A DNA stretch of 64,000 nt, from positions 62,001-126,000 of the forward strand of contig DASVNK010000045.1 of assembly GCA_036383895.1 (NCBI GenBank), written 5' to 3'. The notes beneath the pieces were generated by a model. It had not been told where the DNA came from, did not search any database, and saw nothing but the letters and a program-made list of their open reading frames with translations. A program made the translations under genes and the position numbers. This stretch comes from DASVNK01 sp036383895 (lineage in GTDB: Bacteria > Verrucomicrobiota > Verrucomicrobiia > Limisphaerales > SXQI01). Positions within the stretch are counted from its first letter, which is position 1. Each line of letters starts with the position of its first letter. Shown one piece after another: positions 9,572 to 17,950 of the stretch.

Positions 9572-10917
9572 ATACGCTGCAAAGCCTCCTGCACGTTCTC
9601 GATATCAACTACATGAACGCGCGCAAACCGATCGTTCTTCAACTGAACGTTAGGCGCCTTATCACCCGACCGCTTCAGCACCAGCACGATCTGGAAAATC
9701 CCCAGGCTGCTCATTTGCTCCACCAGGGTCTTACGATGTTCGTCCCACTTCAAAAATATGCAAACGCATCCGCTTACCCGCGCGATCTGCCTCACCACAA
9801 TATCTTCCAAATCTTCAAATCGATGCGAAGTACACGGCTGCACCGCCGCCAGCACCTCCAGCAAATGATCCACCTGCGCCACCCCATGACCCGCCGTCAC
9901 GCAAATCGCCTCCGTCCCCACAAACAACAAATCCAGCAACGATTCCTGCGTGTTCAAGCTCAGCGCGAATGACGCCGCCACCGACACCGCCTCCTCAAAC
10001 AACCGATCGTCCGGCCGTTCCAAAAACGTATCCAGTATCAACGCCTGCCGAACGAAATATTCATTCTGGAATTCTTTTACGATCAGCTTCCCCGTCTTGC
10101 TCGTGCTCTTCCAATGTATGTGCCGCAACGGATCGCCCCGCCGATATTCCCGCACGCTCATGAACTCTTCCGACTCCCCCAGCGACGACGCCAAACTCAC
10201 GCCGCCCGGCTGATACTCACTCGCGCCGCCCAGCGTAATCGGCGGCAACAAATATCGCTTCGGCAAAATCAAAACCGACTGCGGCGCGCGCACCCGCGAA
10301 TACGATTTGCAAAACCCAAACGGATCCGTGACCGCAAAAGTGAGTCCCCGCAAATGCAGATTCCCGCGCCGCAACGGCAACAAGCTTCCTTCCACCTGCA
10401 CACTCCGCAGCGGCCCAAGCTGCGGCAACTTCACCGGACTCGATTCCGCTAATTGCTTCCGCTCGATCAGCCACATCCACCGATAGAAACGAAAAAATCG
10501 ATCGAACGGATTCCGCTTCCGCTCGCCCGGCTCCGGCGTGTTCGCAAATTCCTTGTACGTCGGCCGCGGATCGCCCAAATCTTCCGTCACCGTCACCGAC
10601 CGCTGCACACGATTCCCGATGTTTCCCACCGAAATCCGATAATGCAGCGGATGCCCCGCCGTCCCTACCCGCGGTAAAATGCGTTCCCCTTTAAACTTAG
10701 GCGCCGGCAGCAAACTCCACGTGAACGACACCAACAACAGCGCCCACAACAAAACAAAAGCCTGATACGCGATCGCCTGGTTCGTATCCACCCCGATTCC
10801 GCCCGCCACAATCATCGCCCCAATCAACAAAAACCCCGCCGGCGTAAACTTCCGCCGCACCCAAAACTTCAACCCCGACGAAAACCGGTAATTCCTATGG
10901 AGAAGAAACGTAATCAT
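9568..10917 (-). CDS. DUF58 domain protein
   Basis: A 449-residue protein with two N-terminal membrane helices (about residues 28-70) and the DUF58 signature EYRRGDPLRHIHWKSTSKTG in the second half, followed by a vWA-like C-terminal domain (LILDTFLERPDDRLFEEAVS). DUF58 proteins act with MoxR AAA+ ATPases in envelope or surface-protein maturation; the exact activity is not known. It lies between moxR (161 bp upstream, with decameric repeats in the gap) and the transglutaminase gene (overlapping by four bases). Confidence 0.94.
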   Translation of the reverse strand: MITFLLHRNYRFSSGLKFWVRRKFTPAGFLLIGAMIVAGGIGVDTNQAIAYQAFVLLWALLLVSFTWSLLPAPKFKGERILPRVGTAGHPLHYRISVGNIGNRVQRSVTVTEDLGDPRPTYKEFANTPEPGERKRNPFDRFFRFYRWMWLIERKQLAESSPVKLPQLGPLRSVQVEGSLLPLRRGNLHLRGLTFAVTDPFGFCKSYSRVRAPQSVLILPKRYLLPPITLGGASEYQPGGVSLASSLGESEEFMSVREYRRGDPLRHIHWKSTSKTGKLIVKEFQNEYFVRQALILDTFLERPDDRLFEEAVSVAASFALSLNTQESLLDLLFVGTEAICVTAGHGVAQVDHLLEVLAAVQPCTSHRFEDLEDIVVRQIARVSGCVCIFLKWDEHRKTLVEQMSSLGIFQIVLVLKRSGDKAPNVQLKNDRFARVHVVDIENVQEALQRI

Positions 10918-10950
10918 TCACAAAGACGAAATGAGAAATCTCATCGAATC

Positions 10951-10978
10951 GTAGGAGACGACGTGAGCAGTCTTTTCC
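10951..10978. repeat. Dispersed intergenic repeat, copy 1 (GTAGGRGACGACGTGAG core)
   Basis: The 17-base core GTAGGAGACGACGTGAG followed by C/G-AGTC and TTCC recurs with few changes at 12119-12145. Both copies lie in gaps flanking the moxR gene and neither is coding. Confidence 0.6.
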
Positions 10979-11046
10979 GGTGAGCAACAGAACCTCAACC
11001 ACACTCAATCTCCAAACTCCCATCTGTGTCCTCTGTGTTAAATGAA

Positions 11047-11074
11047 ATTCGTGTCCATTCGTGTTCATTCGTGG
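11047..11074. repeat. Decameric ATTCGTGTYC repeat (CACGAAT family), 3 units
   Basis: Three consecutive units of ATTCGTGTCC, ATTCGTGTTC and ATTCGTGG in the moxR-DUF58 gap. Closely similar arrays occur at 17302-17330 and 40216-40243. The 10-base period equals one helical turn. Confidence 0.75.
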
Positions 11075-11078
11075 TTTT

Positions 11079-12029
11079 TTAGTTTGGCGCCGGCACCTTC
11101 TTCAACACCTCCTGCACCACCCCGCGCGCCGTCAGCCCCGAAAATTTCGCCTGCGGCTCCATCGCGAGCCGATGCGCAATCACCGGCTCCGCCAGTTCCC
11201 GAATATGATCCGGCGTCACGTAATCCATCCCGTCATACACCGCCAGCGCCTGCGCCACCTTCATCAACGTCAACGACGCCCGCGGACTCGCCCCCAGTTG
11301 CACCCCCGGCCAACCGCGCGTCGCCGCCGAAAGTTCCACCATGTAATGCTTCAGTTCCTCCGTCACCCGCACCTGCGTCACCGCCCGCTTCAGCGCCACC
11401 AGGTCCGGCAACGCCACGCACGATTCCAACCCCTCCAGCGGATGCTCCTTCTCCTGCGCGCTCAAGATCGCCACCTCCTCTTCCTGCGACACATACCCCA
11501 GGCTGAACTGCAGCGCGAACCGGTCCATCTGCGCCTCCGGCAGCGGATACGTCCCCCGGAACTCCACCGGATTCTGCGTCGCGATCACAAAGAACAACTC
11601 CGGCAAACTCCGCCGCTCACCCTCCACCGTCACCTGGCTCTCCGCCATCGCCTCCAGCAGCGCCGATTGCGTCCGCGGTGACGCCCGGTTGATCTCATCC
11701 GCCAGCAAAATATTCGTGAATATCGGCCCCTCATGGAACTGGAACCGCTGCTCCTTCTGGTGATAAATCGAAACGCCCAGAATATCCGTCGGCAACACAT
11801 CCGGCGTGAACTGGATCCGCTTGAACTCCGCATTGATCGAACTCGCCAGCGCCTTCGCCAGCGTCGTCTTCCCCGTCCCCGGATAATCCTCCAGCAACAC
11901 ATGCCCTCCCGAAGCAAACGCCGCCAGCAACTTCCGGATGCTACCCGTTTGCCCCCTAATCACCTTCTCGATGTTTTTGGTAATGCCGTGGAAGACGCTC
12001 GAAGCCTGGTTTAAATCCATCTTTAGCAT
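11079..12029 (-). CDS. MoxR family AAA+ ATPase
   Basis: An AAA+ chaperone-like ATPase of the MoxR family with Walker A YPGTGKTTLAKAL, Walker B LLADEINRASPRTQSALLEA and the sensor region IATQNPVEFRGTYPLPEAQMDRF, all hallmark MoxR motifs. MoxR proteins remodel or activate partner proteins, commonly DUF58/vWA proteins encoded next to them, as here. The start is ambiguous: ATG at 12027-12029 (MLKMDLNQ) or ATG at 12018-12020 (MDLNQ); neither has a strong ribosome-binding site. It is the first gene of the three-gene moxR-DUF58-transglutaminase operon. Confidence 0.95.
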   Translation of the reverse strand: MLKMDLNQASSVFHGITKNIEKVIRGQTGSIRKLLAAFASGGHVLLEDYPGTGKTTLAKALASSINAEFKRIQFTPDVLPTDILGVSIYHQKEQRFQFHEGPIFTNILLADEINRASPRTQSALLEAMAESQVTVEGERRSLPELFFVIATQNPVEFRGTYPLPEAQMDRFALQFSLGYVSQEEEVAILSAQEKEHPLEGLESCVALPDLVALKRAVTQVRVTEELKHYMVELSAATRGWPGVQLGASPRASLTLMKVAQALAVYDGMDYVTPDHIRELAEPVIAHRLAMEPQAKFSGLTARGVVQEVLKKVPAPN

Positions 12030-12118
12030 TCTATCTATTGGATAATCCAACAGACGGAAAGTTGCGAATTTTCATGCTTTAAAGCGGTGGTGCGAGGCTG
12101 CTGCCGAGTTCCGCCTTT

Positions 12119-12145
12119 GTAGGGGACGACGTGAGGAGTCCTTCC
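12119..12145. repeat. Dispersed intergenic repeat, copy 2 (GTAGGRGACGACGTGAG core)
   Basis: The partner of the element at 10951-10978, in the same orientation. It lies in the gap between the divergent moxR and the LuxR-type regulator gene. The core GTAGGGGACGACGTGAG differs by one base from copy 1. Confidence 0.6.
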
Positions 12146-12229
12146 ACGACGCCTACGGATCTCATCTAATCCTAATTTCCCACTTGCCTAATCAACCCTA
12201 TTCCGGTTCCATCGAGCAAAGGTTTCGGC

Positions 12230-12898
12230 ATGCGCAGCACTCTTCAGCGGAGGGTTCGTGCAGAATTTTCAAACGAAGAATTGAAAGTTCTTCTTCGCGC
12301 CAATTCACCAGCTATGTTCCGCTTCGCTGACGTCTCAAAATCTCAACTGTTGACTCTCTCGGTGACGCATAGCGACCACGACCTTGCTGATCAACTGAGC
12401 AGTGAAAGCTTCGATGCTGTTTTGATCGCCTCTGACTTGAAGACTCGCGAACTTCAAACTGCAATCGAAACCGCACGGCCTGTGACCTCCTTCCTCTTAC
12501 TGAGCTGCTCCAGAGAATCGTTCCGCACGGAACTGCTCCCAGCCGCGCAGAACGGAATCGTCGAACCCACCGCGACAGCAAGCGAGCTTCTGCAAATTCT
12601 CAAGAACGCCCGGGCCGGAAAATTCAGCGCGCCTTCATGGTTTTTCCCAAAGTTGTCTGAAGTAATCCGCTTCAGCTTTATCGCGTATCGGGCGGAATTC
12701 ATTCCATTGGCGCGCCTCACGCCAATGGAAGAGCAGATCATGAATCTCATATCACAGCATCTTGAGAATAAAGAAATCGCCCACGCGCTCGGCATCTCTC
12801 AACCTCTCGTTCTGAAACTCATCCGCTCAGCTTACGCGAAGCTTTCCGTAACCCGTCGCACCGAAGCCGCCGTCCTCTGGTCCAAGCTCTTGCCCTGA
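12230..12898 (+). CDS. LuxR/NarL-type transcriptional regulator with receiver-like N-terminus
   Basis: A 222-residue protein. The C-terminal 60 residues (LTPMEEQIMNLISQHLENKE, IAHALGISQPLVLKLIRSAY, AKLSVTRRTEAAVLW) form a LuxR/NarL helix-turn-helix. The N-terminal part has an alpha/beta pattern resembling a receiver (SFDAVLIASDLKTRELQ at the position of the phospho-acceptor strand) but lacks a clear acidic pocket and the conserved Thr/Lys, so phosphorylation is doubtful. No sensor kinase is adjacent. A pair of dyad sites lies just downstream, before the secreted-protein gene at 13142, and is a candidate target. Confidence 0.8.
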   Translation: MRSTLQRRVRAEFSNEELKVLLRANSPAMFRFADVSKSQLLTLSVTHSDHDLADQLSSESFDAVLIASDLKTRELQTAIETARPVTSFLLLSCSRESFRTELLPAAQNGIVEPTATASELLQILKNARAGKFSAPSWFFPKLSEVIRFSFIAYRAEFIPLARLTPMEEQIMNLISQHLENKEIAHALGISQPLVLKLIRSAYAKLSVTRRTEAAVLWSKLLP

Positions 12899-12955
12899 CT
12901 CCAAAGCCACAAACGCGGTAAAAGCATAGATCGCGCCGACTGTCCTCACCACATG

Positions 12956-12993
12956 CCGTATTTTTTGATACCCCACCGTATTTTTCCATACCC
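12956..12993. promoter_or_regulatory. Two tandem GTAT-N6-ATAC dyads spaced 20 bp (candidate operator)
   Basis: Two 18-bp copies, CCGTATTTTTTGATACCC (12956-12973) and CCGTATTTTTCCATACCC (12976-12993), each contain the inverted half-sites GTAT and ATAC. Their 20-bp spacing puts them on the same face of the helix. They lie 58 bp after the LuxR-type regulator gene and about 150 bp before the secreted-protein gene, consistent with an operator for a dimeric regulator. No binding protein is proven. Confidence 0.5.
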
Positions 12994-13141
12994 TATTTAG
13001 GCGCACGCCCTCACACCTAATCTTCCATTCGCTTAAGCGCGCGAATTCGCGCCCTGGTCGAACATTCGCAAGCTTAGCACGTTCTTGACTCCTTTGGAGC
13101 CGCAGAACGCCAAATTAAAAAAATAACCGGGACAAAATCCT

Positions 13142-13849
13142 ATGTCTAACGTCAAAACAATTATTCGGCGCTTGATCTTCGGCGCCTTCGTGAGCTTTTC
13201 AATGCTCACGACGACACTTCGGGCGCAGACGCTCGATATTTATGTTAATGCCACAACATGGGCGTACGACCGGCACAGTGTTAGCGGCAGCTCAGGCGCG
13301 GCCAACGTCGTGAACTACGCAGTGACGGGAACAGTTCCTCCATATAACACGAGCGAAACGCGATATTACTACGCTGGAAGATTCGACGTCGTTGTTATAC
13401 GAAACAAAGATACCGAGGCGCAAATCACGAGCCTCAGTTCATGCAACAACATTTGCTACATCCGAGGTACCTCCGTTTATACACTTAGCAATGGATTCAA
13501 CGGGAGCGGCAACGGAGTCAACGGCACTGTCGCGACCGCTGCGTACACGTCGAACGGAGATTTGTATATTGGGGGTTCATTCTCTGTCGCGGGTGGTTAC
13601 TCACATACCCAGTACTTCTCCTGTTATCGCTTCAATGAAGGCTGGAGTGGCGTAAACGGAATTGAATTGAACAATACCGTGACGCAGTTCAGCTGGGTAA
13701 ACTACAAACTCAAAGTCGACGGCACTTTCACCACCGCATATGGCCCCATAACCCAAGGAGGTGCGCACACTTCCCTGAGTGCATCGTCCACCGTATACTG
13801 GAACGATTATTATAAGACTCTGCCAAACGGGTGGTGGAGTACGAATTAA
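13142..13849 (+). CDS. Secreted protein with propeller-like repeat, function unknown
   Basis: A 235-residue protein with an N-terminal signal peptide (residues 1-29, cleavage after LRAQ). The mature part is rich in Tyr, Asn, Gly, Ser and Thr and poor in charge. One segment (SNGDLYIGGSFSVAGGYSHT) matches the strand pattern of the propeller repeats in the 1226-residue secreted protein at 21873-25553 (LYVAGSFTNIGSVTATNIAL). No enzyme motif is visible. The gene follows the two dyad sites at 12956-12993 and precedes a pseudopilin gene on the same strand, so co-regulation and export by a pilus-like system are possible but unproven. Confidence 0.7.
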   Translation: MSNVKTIIRRLIFGAFVSFSMLTTTLRAQTLDIYVNATTWAYDRHSVSGSSGAANVVNYAVTGTVPPYNTSETRYYYAGRFDVVVIRNKDTEAQITSLSSCNNICYIRGTSVYTLSNGFNGSGNGVNGTVATAAYTSNGDLYIGGSFSVAGGYSHTQYFSCYRFNEGWSGVNGIELNNTVTQFSWVNYKLKVDGTFTTAYGPITQGGAHTSLSASSTVYWNDYYKTLPNGWWSTN

Positions 13850-13855
13850 CGAAAA

Positions 13856-13888
13856 TGCGGGCTTGACGATAACGGTCGCAAGCCCGCA
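13856..13888 (+). terminator. Hairpin after the secreted-protein gene
   Basis: A perfect 10-bp stem, TGCGGGCTTG (13856-13865) and CAAGCCCGCA (13879-13888), with a 13-nt loop, starts 7 nt after the stop codon. There is no T-run, so it may be an mRNA-stabilising or attenuating hairpin rather than a classic terminator. Confidence 0.45.
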
Positions 13889-13915
13889 AACTTCTACGTG
13901 GTAATAGGTCGGCTT

Positions 13916-14737
13916 ATGAATATCAATGCTGATTTCCGCCGAGTAACCGCCTTCACTCTGGTGGAACTCCTTGTCACCATTGCCATCATTGCCATCATCG
14001 CCTCGCTTCTGTTCCCCGCCCTTGCTCGATCGAAGGCTGCCGGCAAACGCATCGTATGTACGAGCAACGTGAAGCAACTTGCAATTGCGCTGCAGATGTA
14101 CCTTAACGAATACAATGACTACTATCCGGCAGCGAATCCAGTCGGCGCTTTCCAGGACGAGGAATGGCTTCGATGGAATCCCCTTCAATCGACTTCCTTC
14201 AAACCCTCAGACAGAACAAACCTCCTCAGTTCCGGCATCGTTCCATATCTCGGGCGCTTCTCTACCAACCTCTTTGATTGCCCAGCAGATACGGTTCTGT
14301 CGCGGTTTCGGCGTAAATACCAGAGCTTTGCGGACTTCGTTCGCTACAATCAGTATTACCATTTCAGCTACACTCTCAGCAGTCCGCTTTGGGCCTCGGC
14401 TATCGCGCCTCGCGATTACTCCGTCAAAAACGGCGTCGCTTCAACTTCTGTGCTGAACGGCAACGGCGAACACATTTTGTACAAAATGCACTCTTCGAGA
14501 ATTTCTACTCCTTCCGAGAAAATCGTATTTGCCGATGAGATGATGCTTTACGAATATCAAAAAACTCCGGCCCCGAGCGATTTTTTACCCGCAGCAAGCG
14601 CCGGTTGGAATTGGCCTATAGACAAGCTCACGTCTCGCCATAGCAGGCGCGGTGTCACCTCATTTGCCGATGGCCATGTCGAGGCCATCCTCCCCTCCGT
14701 CGCCGCTCAACGCAAACACTACGATCCACTTTACTAA
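13916..14737 (+). CDS. Type II secretion/type IV-like pseudopilin (prepilin cleavage motif, H-X9-DG type)
   Basis: A 273-residue protein from ATG 13916 beginning with a short basic leader and the prepilin peptidase/methylation motif AFTLVELLVTIAIIAIIASL, followed by a pseudopilin helix and KQLAIALQMYLNEYNDYYP. Near the C-terminus is SFADGHVEAILPSV, the DG...H-type signature used to define the large PVC-specific pseudopilin families. These proteins are thought to be exported, membrane-anchored filament-like subunits and occur in many copies per PVC genome. The upstream in-frame GTG at 13898 is less likely since it would lengthen the leader. Confidence 0.9.
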   Translation: MNINADFRRVTAFTLVELLVTIAIIAIIASLLFPALARSKAAGKRIVCTSNVKQLAIALQMYLNEYNDYYPAANPVGAFQDEEWLRWNPLQSTSFKPSDRTNLLSSGIVPYLGRFSTNLFDCPADTVLSRFRRKYQSFADFVRYNQYYHFSYTLSSPLWASAIAPRDYSVKNGVASTSVLNGNGEHILYKMHSSRISTPSEKIVFADEMMLYEYQKTPAPSDFLPAASAGWNWPIDKLTSRHSRRGVTSFADGHVEAILPSVAAQRKHYDPLY

Positions 14738-14839
14738 GCGCTTCACTTTCCATCTCTAGCTTCACTTCCGCAGTGTGTCCGGCTGACGATCTCATCTCCA
14801 CCTTCCCAGCCCCTCTGAATTCTGTAATCTTTCCGCGCA

Positions 14840-16393
14840 GTGTCACCGCGAACCATTGTCATCACAGCAATCCTCTCCACATTCCTTTCCCTCCTCCTCA
14901 CCACCGTCGCCGCCGATCCCTCCTGGACCCGCTTCCGCGGCCCGAACGGTTCCGGAGTCGCGCTCAACTCTGCGCCACCCACCCAAATCACCACCAACAA
15001 CCTCGCCTGGAAGATCTCCATTCCGCCCGGCCACTCCTCTCCCATCGTTTCCGGCAACAAACTTTTCCTCACCGCGTTCGAAACGAACCGCCTCGTCACC
15101 CTCGCGTTCGATACGAGAGCCGGCCGCCTCCTCTGGCGTCGCGCCGCGCCCGAAGTTCCCATCGAACCGATCCACGACTTCAACAGTCCCGCCACGCCCA
15201 CACCAGTTGCCGACGCCGAACGCCTCTACGTTTACTTCGGTTCCTATGGCCTGATCTGCTACGACCTCGACGGACGCGAACTCTGGACCAAACCCATCCC
15301 CACGCCGAAGAATCTCTACGGCTCCGCCAGTTCGCCCATCCTGCATCGCGATCTCCTCATCCTCGTTCTTGATGACGACGCCAATCTGCCCGACAGCAAA
15401 CTCAGCCGCTCGCGCCTCGTCGCGTTCCACAAGAATTCCGGGGAACTCGCCTGGGAAACTCCGCGCCCGCTTCACCGCAGCGGCTGGTCCACTCCCGTCA
15501 TCTGGCCGCACAACAATATCAAAGACCTCCTCGTCCTCGGCAGCGGACGCCTCACCGCTTACGACCCCGCTACCGGCGCGGAAAAATGGTTCGTCACCGG
15601 CTTCGCCCGCGAAACCACCGTCGTCCCAGTCATCGGCCGCGACCACATCTACGCCTCCTCCGCCATGGGCGGCATCGCCGAAGAAAATCCCGATCTCGAA
15701 CCGCTCTGGAAAGCGATGCTCTACTTCGACGCCAACCACGACCAAAAAATCGCCACCAACGAAATCACCGAACACTTTACCTTCCCGCTCCGCCCCGAAG
15801 TTCCGCCCACCCACCCCGGCTTCGGCGTCCCCGTCCCATCCGATCCGCACCGCCGCGCCGAACGCCCGCGCACCCTCTTCAACAACATCGATAAAAACCG
15901 CGACGGCATCTGGACCCGCGAAGAATTCGTCGCCAACCTCGGCCCGCGCCCCTTCAAACCCTGGCTCGCCGCCATCCGCCCGCCCGATGACGGCACCACC
16001 GGCGACATCACCGACACCCACATCGCCTGGGAACTTCGCCGCAGCATTCCCGAACTCCCCTCCCCTATCGAGCACCAGGACCGTCTCTACCTCGTCCGCA
16101 ACGGCGGCATCCTCACCTGCATCAACGCCGCCACCGGCCAAATCATCTACGACGAACGCCTCAACGCCCCCGGCCAATACAGCGCCTCCCCCGTCATCGC
16201 CCGCGACCACCTCTACCTCATCTCCAACAACGGCCTCCTCACCGTCGTCAAAACCGGCGACACCTTCCAACCCATCTCCCAACACGACCTCACCGACCGC
16301 GCCTTCGTCAGCCCCGCCCTCGACCAAAACACAATTTTCGTCCGCACCAAATCCACCCTCCAAGCTTTCCGCTCGCAAAGTTCACCAAAATAG
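14840..16393 (+). CDS. Exported PQQ-like beta-propeller protein with two inserted EF-hands
   Basis: A 517-residue protein starting at GTG 14840 with a signal peptide (to about residue 25). Propeller blades of the PQQ-enzyme type are visible: WTRFRGPNGSGV, LVTLAFDTRAGRLLWRRAAP, ICYDLDGRELWTKPIPTPKN, RLVAFHKNSGELAWETPRPL. Two EF-hand calcium loops interrupt the propeller: DANHDQKIATNE near residue 297 and DKNRDGIWTREE near 351. This combination is typical of outer-membrane or periplasmic proteins of planctomycetes and verrucomicrobia. PQQ-binding or dehydrogenase activity cannot be inferred, because the active-site residues of true PQQ dehydrogenases are not evident. Confidence 0.9.
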   Translation: MSPRTIVITAILSTFLSLLLTTVAADPSWTRFRGPNGSGVALNSAPPTQITTNNLAWKISIPPGHSSPIVSGNKLFLTAFETNRLVTLAFDTRAGRLLWRRAAPEVPIEPIHDFNSPATPTPVADAERLYVYFGSYGLICYDLDGRELWTKPIPTPKNLYGSASSPILHRDLLILVLDDDANLPDSKLSRSRLVAFHKNSGELAWETPRPLHRSGWSTPVIWPHNNIKDLLVLGSGRLTAYDPATGAEKWFVTGFARETTVVPVIGRDHIYASSAMGGIAEENPDLEPLWKAMLYFDANHDQKIATNEITEHFTFPLRPEVPPTHPGFGVPVPSDPHRRAERPRTLFNNIDKNRDGIWTREEFVANLGPRPFKPWLAAIRPPDDGTTGDITDTHIAWELRRSIPELPSPIEHQDRLYLVRNGGILTCINAATGQIIYDERLNAPGQYSASPVIARDHLYLISNNGLLTVVKTGDTFQPISQHDLTDRAFVSPALDQNTIFVRTKSTLQAFRSQSSPK

Positions 16394-16408
16394 AAAATAG
16401 AAAAACCT

Positions 16409-16849
16409 ATGCGCAGAAACAAACCTTCGAATTTGAATTCCTCCCCAGATCTGAAAACCCAAGTCACCGCCGTTGTTGAAAGCTTCGAAGACGAGGCAAT
16501 CACCGAAGCCGAAGCACTGACGCAAATTCGCGAGCTCACAGGAAAACAAATCGATGGCGACTGGCTGCGGACCTATTGGGGATCTGAATCGCTGGAGGTA
16601 TTTGTCGAGCGACTCTGCGCCCAAGAAATCCCCAACTACTCATTAATTACCGACTCAGTCGCGATCGACCTCATCACCGAATTTCTGCAAACCAAAAGCC
16701 AGGGGCGTCGAGATAGCATCGACGAAGCTCTCACTCGGCGCTTCGGCAAACCTATCGGCACCCTGCGGCATCTCGTATTTAAGCAAGAGCCAGCAGACCC
16801 AAACGCAATCTTAAACGAATTAAAACGCGACACCCGCATCTATCTCTGA
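16409..16849 (+). CDS. Hypothetical soluble protein (146 aa)
   Basis: An acidic, helix-rich soluble protein without signal peptide or membrane helix. No family is recognised. It starts 15 bp after the PQQ/EF-hand gene and so is probably co-transcribed with it. Its codon usage looks like that of its neighbours, supporting a real gene. The ATG at 16409 is the only good start. Confidence 0.65.
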   Translation: MRRNKPSNLNSSPDLKTQVTAVVESFEDEAITEAEALTQIRELTGKQIDGDWLRTYWGSESLEVFVERLCAQEIPNYSLITDSVAIDLITEFLQTKSQGRRDSIDEALTRRFGKPIGTLRHLVFKQEPADPNAILNELKRDTRIYL

Positions 16850-16892
16850 GTCCAACGGCTTCGGACGCTGAAACTGCGCCTTGTCTAAAAAA

Positions 16893-17252
16893 ATGACCTC
16901 ACCCGCCTTAACCCTAGTCGTCATCCGCGCACACGACATCGATAAACTCGCCACCTTCTAAACCACACTGGGCCTGCGATTCACAAAGCACCGTCACGGC
17001 AATGGCCCCGAACACCTCAGCGCGACTCTCGGCCAAACCGTTTTCGAAATCTATCCAGCCACCACACCCACCGAAAACACCACCTCCACTCGCCTCGGCT
17101 TCACCGTTCCCGACCTCACCAAAACTCTGAACCAACTCCGCGAACTTGGCACAACCGTTCTCACCGAAGCCGCCCAAACCGAATTCGGCCTCCGCGCTGT
17201 CGTCAAAGACTTCGAAGGGCACAAAGTCGAGCTGTACGAAGCCGCCTCATGA
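16893..17252 (+). pseudogene. VOC (glyoxalase-like) family protein, disrupted by one in-frame stop
   Basis: The frame from ATG 16893 reads through to TGA at 17250-17252 (119 residues) except for one TAA at 16959-16961, codon 23. The context IDKLATF-stop-TTLGLRFTKHRHGNG matches the universal VOC N-terminus (FY.TLGLRF), so the stop replaces the conserved Tyr (TAT or TAC to TAA). The rest is intact: GQTVFEIYPAT, TRLGFTVPDLTKTLNQL, and the closing metal-site-like DFEGHKVELYEA. VOC proteins include glyoxalase I, dioxygenases and resistance proteins; which one this was cannot be told. It is either a very recent pseudogene or a sequencing error. Confidence 0.85.
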
Positions 17253-17950
17253 ACCGATCCCTTCCTCACTGTGTCTCGTGTAAATGCTCAGTTAACCCCC
17301 TGATTCGTGTTCATTCGTGTGAATTCGTGGTTGCCCTTCTCCCCCTTTTCCGCTACAAAAAAGATGTCGCCTGAAATGGATTAGGCGCGTGAAGAAGAGA
17401 ACTTCAATCGCTCGAGTGAGCTGATCCGAATTTCTCTTCCTCCCGCAAAAACCCGCGCGCAACCGGTGTGCCCATCACCAAGATGTGCCCCGACCGCTCG
17501 GCTCGTCCAAATCCCTCCAGGCGCCGGACAATTATGAAAACGCCGACTGCTTACCCACCTCTCACTCACCAGCCGGATCCGTGTACCGCCTGCTGTACCG
17601 CCAGCCCTTCGTTGGTTTTCTGGTACTTACGTAGATTTTTCGGGTTTTTCGAAAAATTTTATTTTTTCCGCAACGCATTCGCTGCTCTCGCGCGAGTCCT
17701 GCCTCAGCCATTATCACCTTGCTGCTGCCCACTTCCCTGCTTTCTCCGAGCCCACGGTCGCGAACACCCAGCAAAAACTTACGACGAATGTATCGCCATT
17801 CTCGCCACCATTTCCGACCCTATTGTACCGCACTTTTCTGCTCTGTATCGCCAACTTGAAATTTTTTGTAAGTCGAAAACCATTCCATCAAATTCGGCCG
17901 CCTCACTAATCATTGACAGCACCCTCCGCAGCGCGAATATCTCGCTGGCT
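17253..17950. other. Non-coding gap with decameric repeats and five TGTAYCGC motifs
   Basis: No convincing gene on either strand. It contains a CACGAAT-type decamer array (17302-17330) and five copies of TGTAYCGC followed by C or A (17582, 17594, 17789, 17824, 17844). It also holds an AT-rich stretch near 17635-17665 with a TTTCG/CGAAA inverted repeat. A plus-strand frame is open across part of it, but its composition is unlike protein until the signal peptide at 17951. Confidence 0.6.
17302..17330. repeat. Decameric ATTCGTGTTC repeat (CACGAAT family), 3 units
   Basis: Units ATTCGTGTTC, ATTCGTGTGA and ATTCGTGG in tandem, the same family and orientation as the array at 11047-11074. Confidence 0.75.

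Noticed and set aside
14843..16378. 511-codon open frame on the minus strand opposite the PQQ/EF-hand gene
   Set aside because: Gly/Asp/Glu-biased, repeat-like composition and full overlap with a plus-strand gene that has a signal peptide, propeller blades and EF-hands; a shadow of GC-rich codon bias.
17468..17950. N-terminal extension of the Tae4-like frame
   Set aside because: Low-complexity Pro/Ser/Thr/Cys composition with no domain, while the signal peptide starts exactly at 17951.
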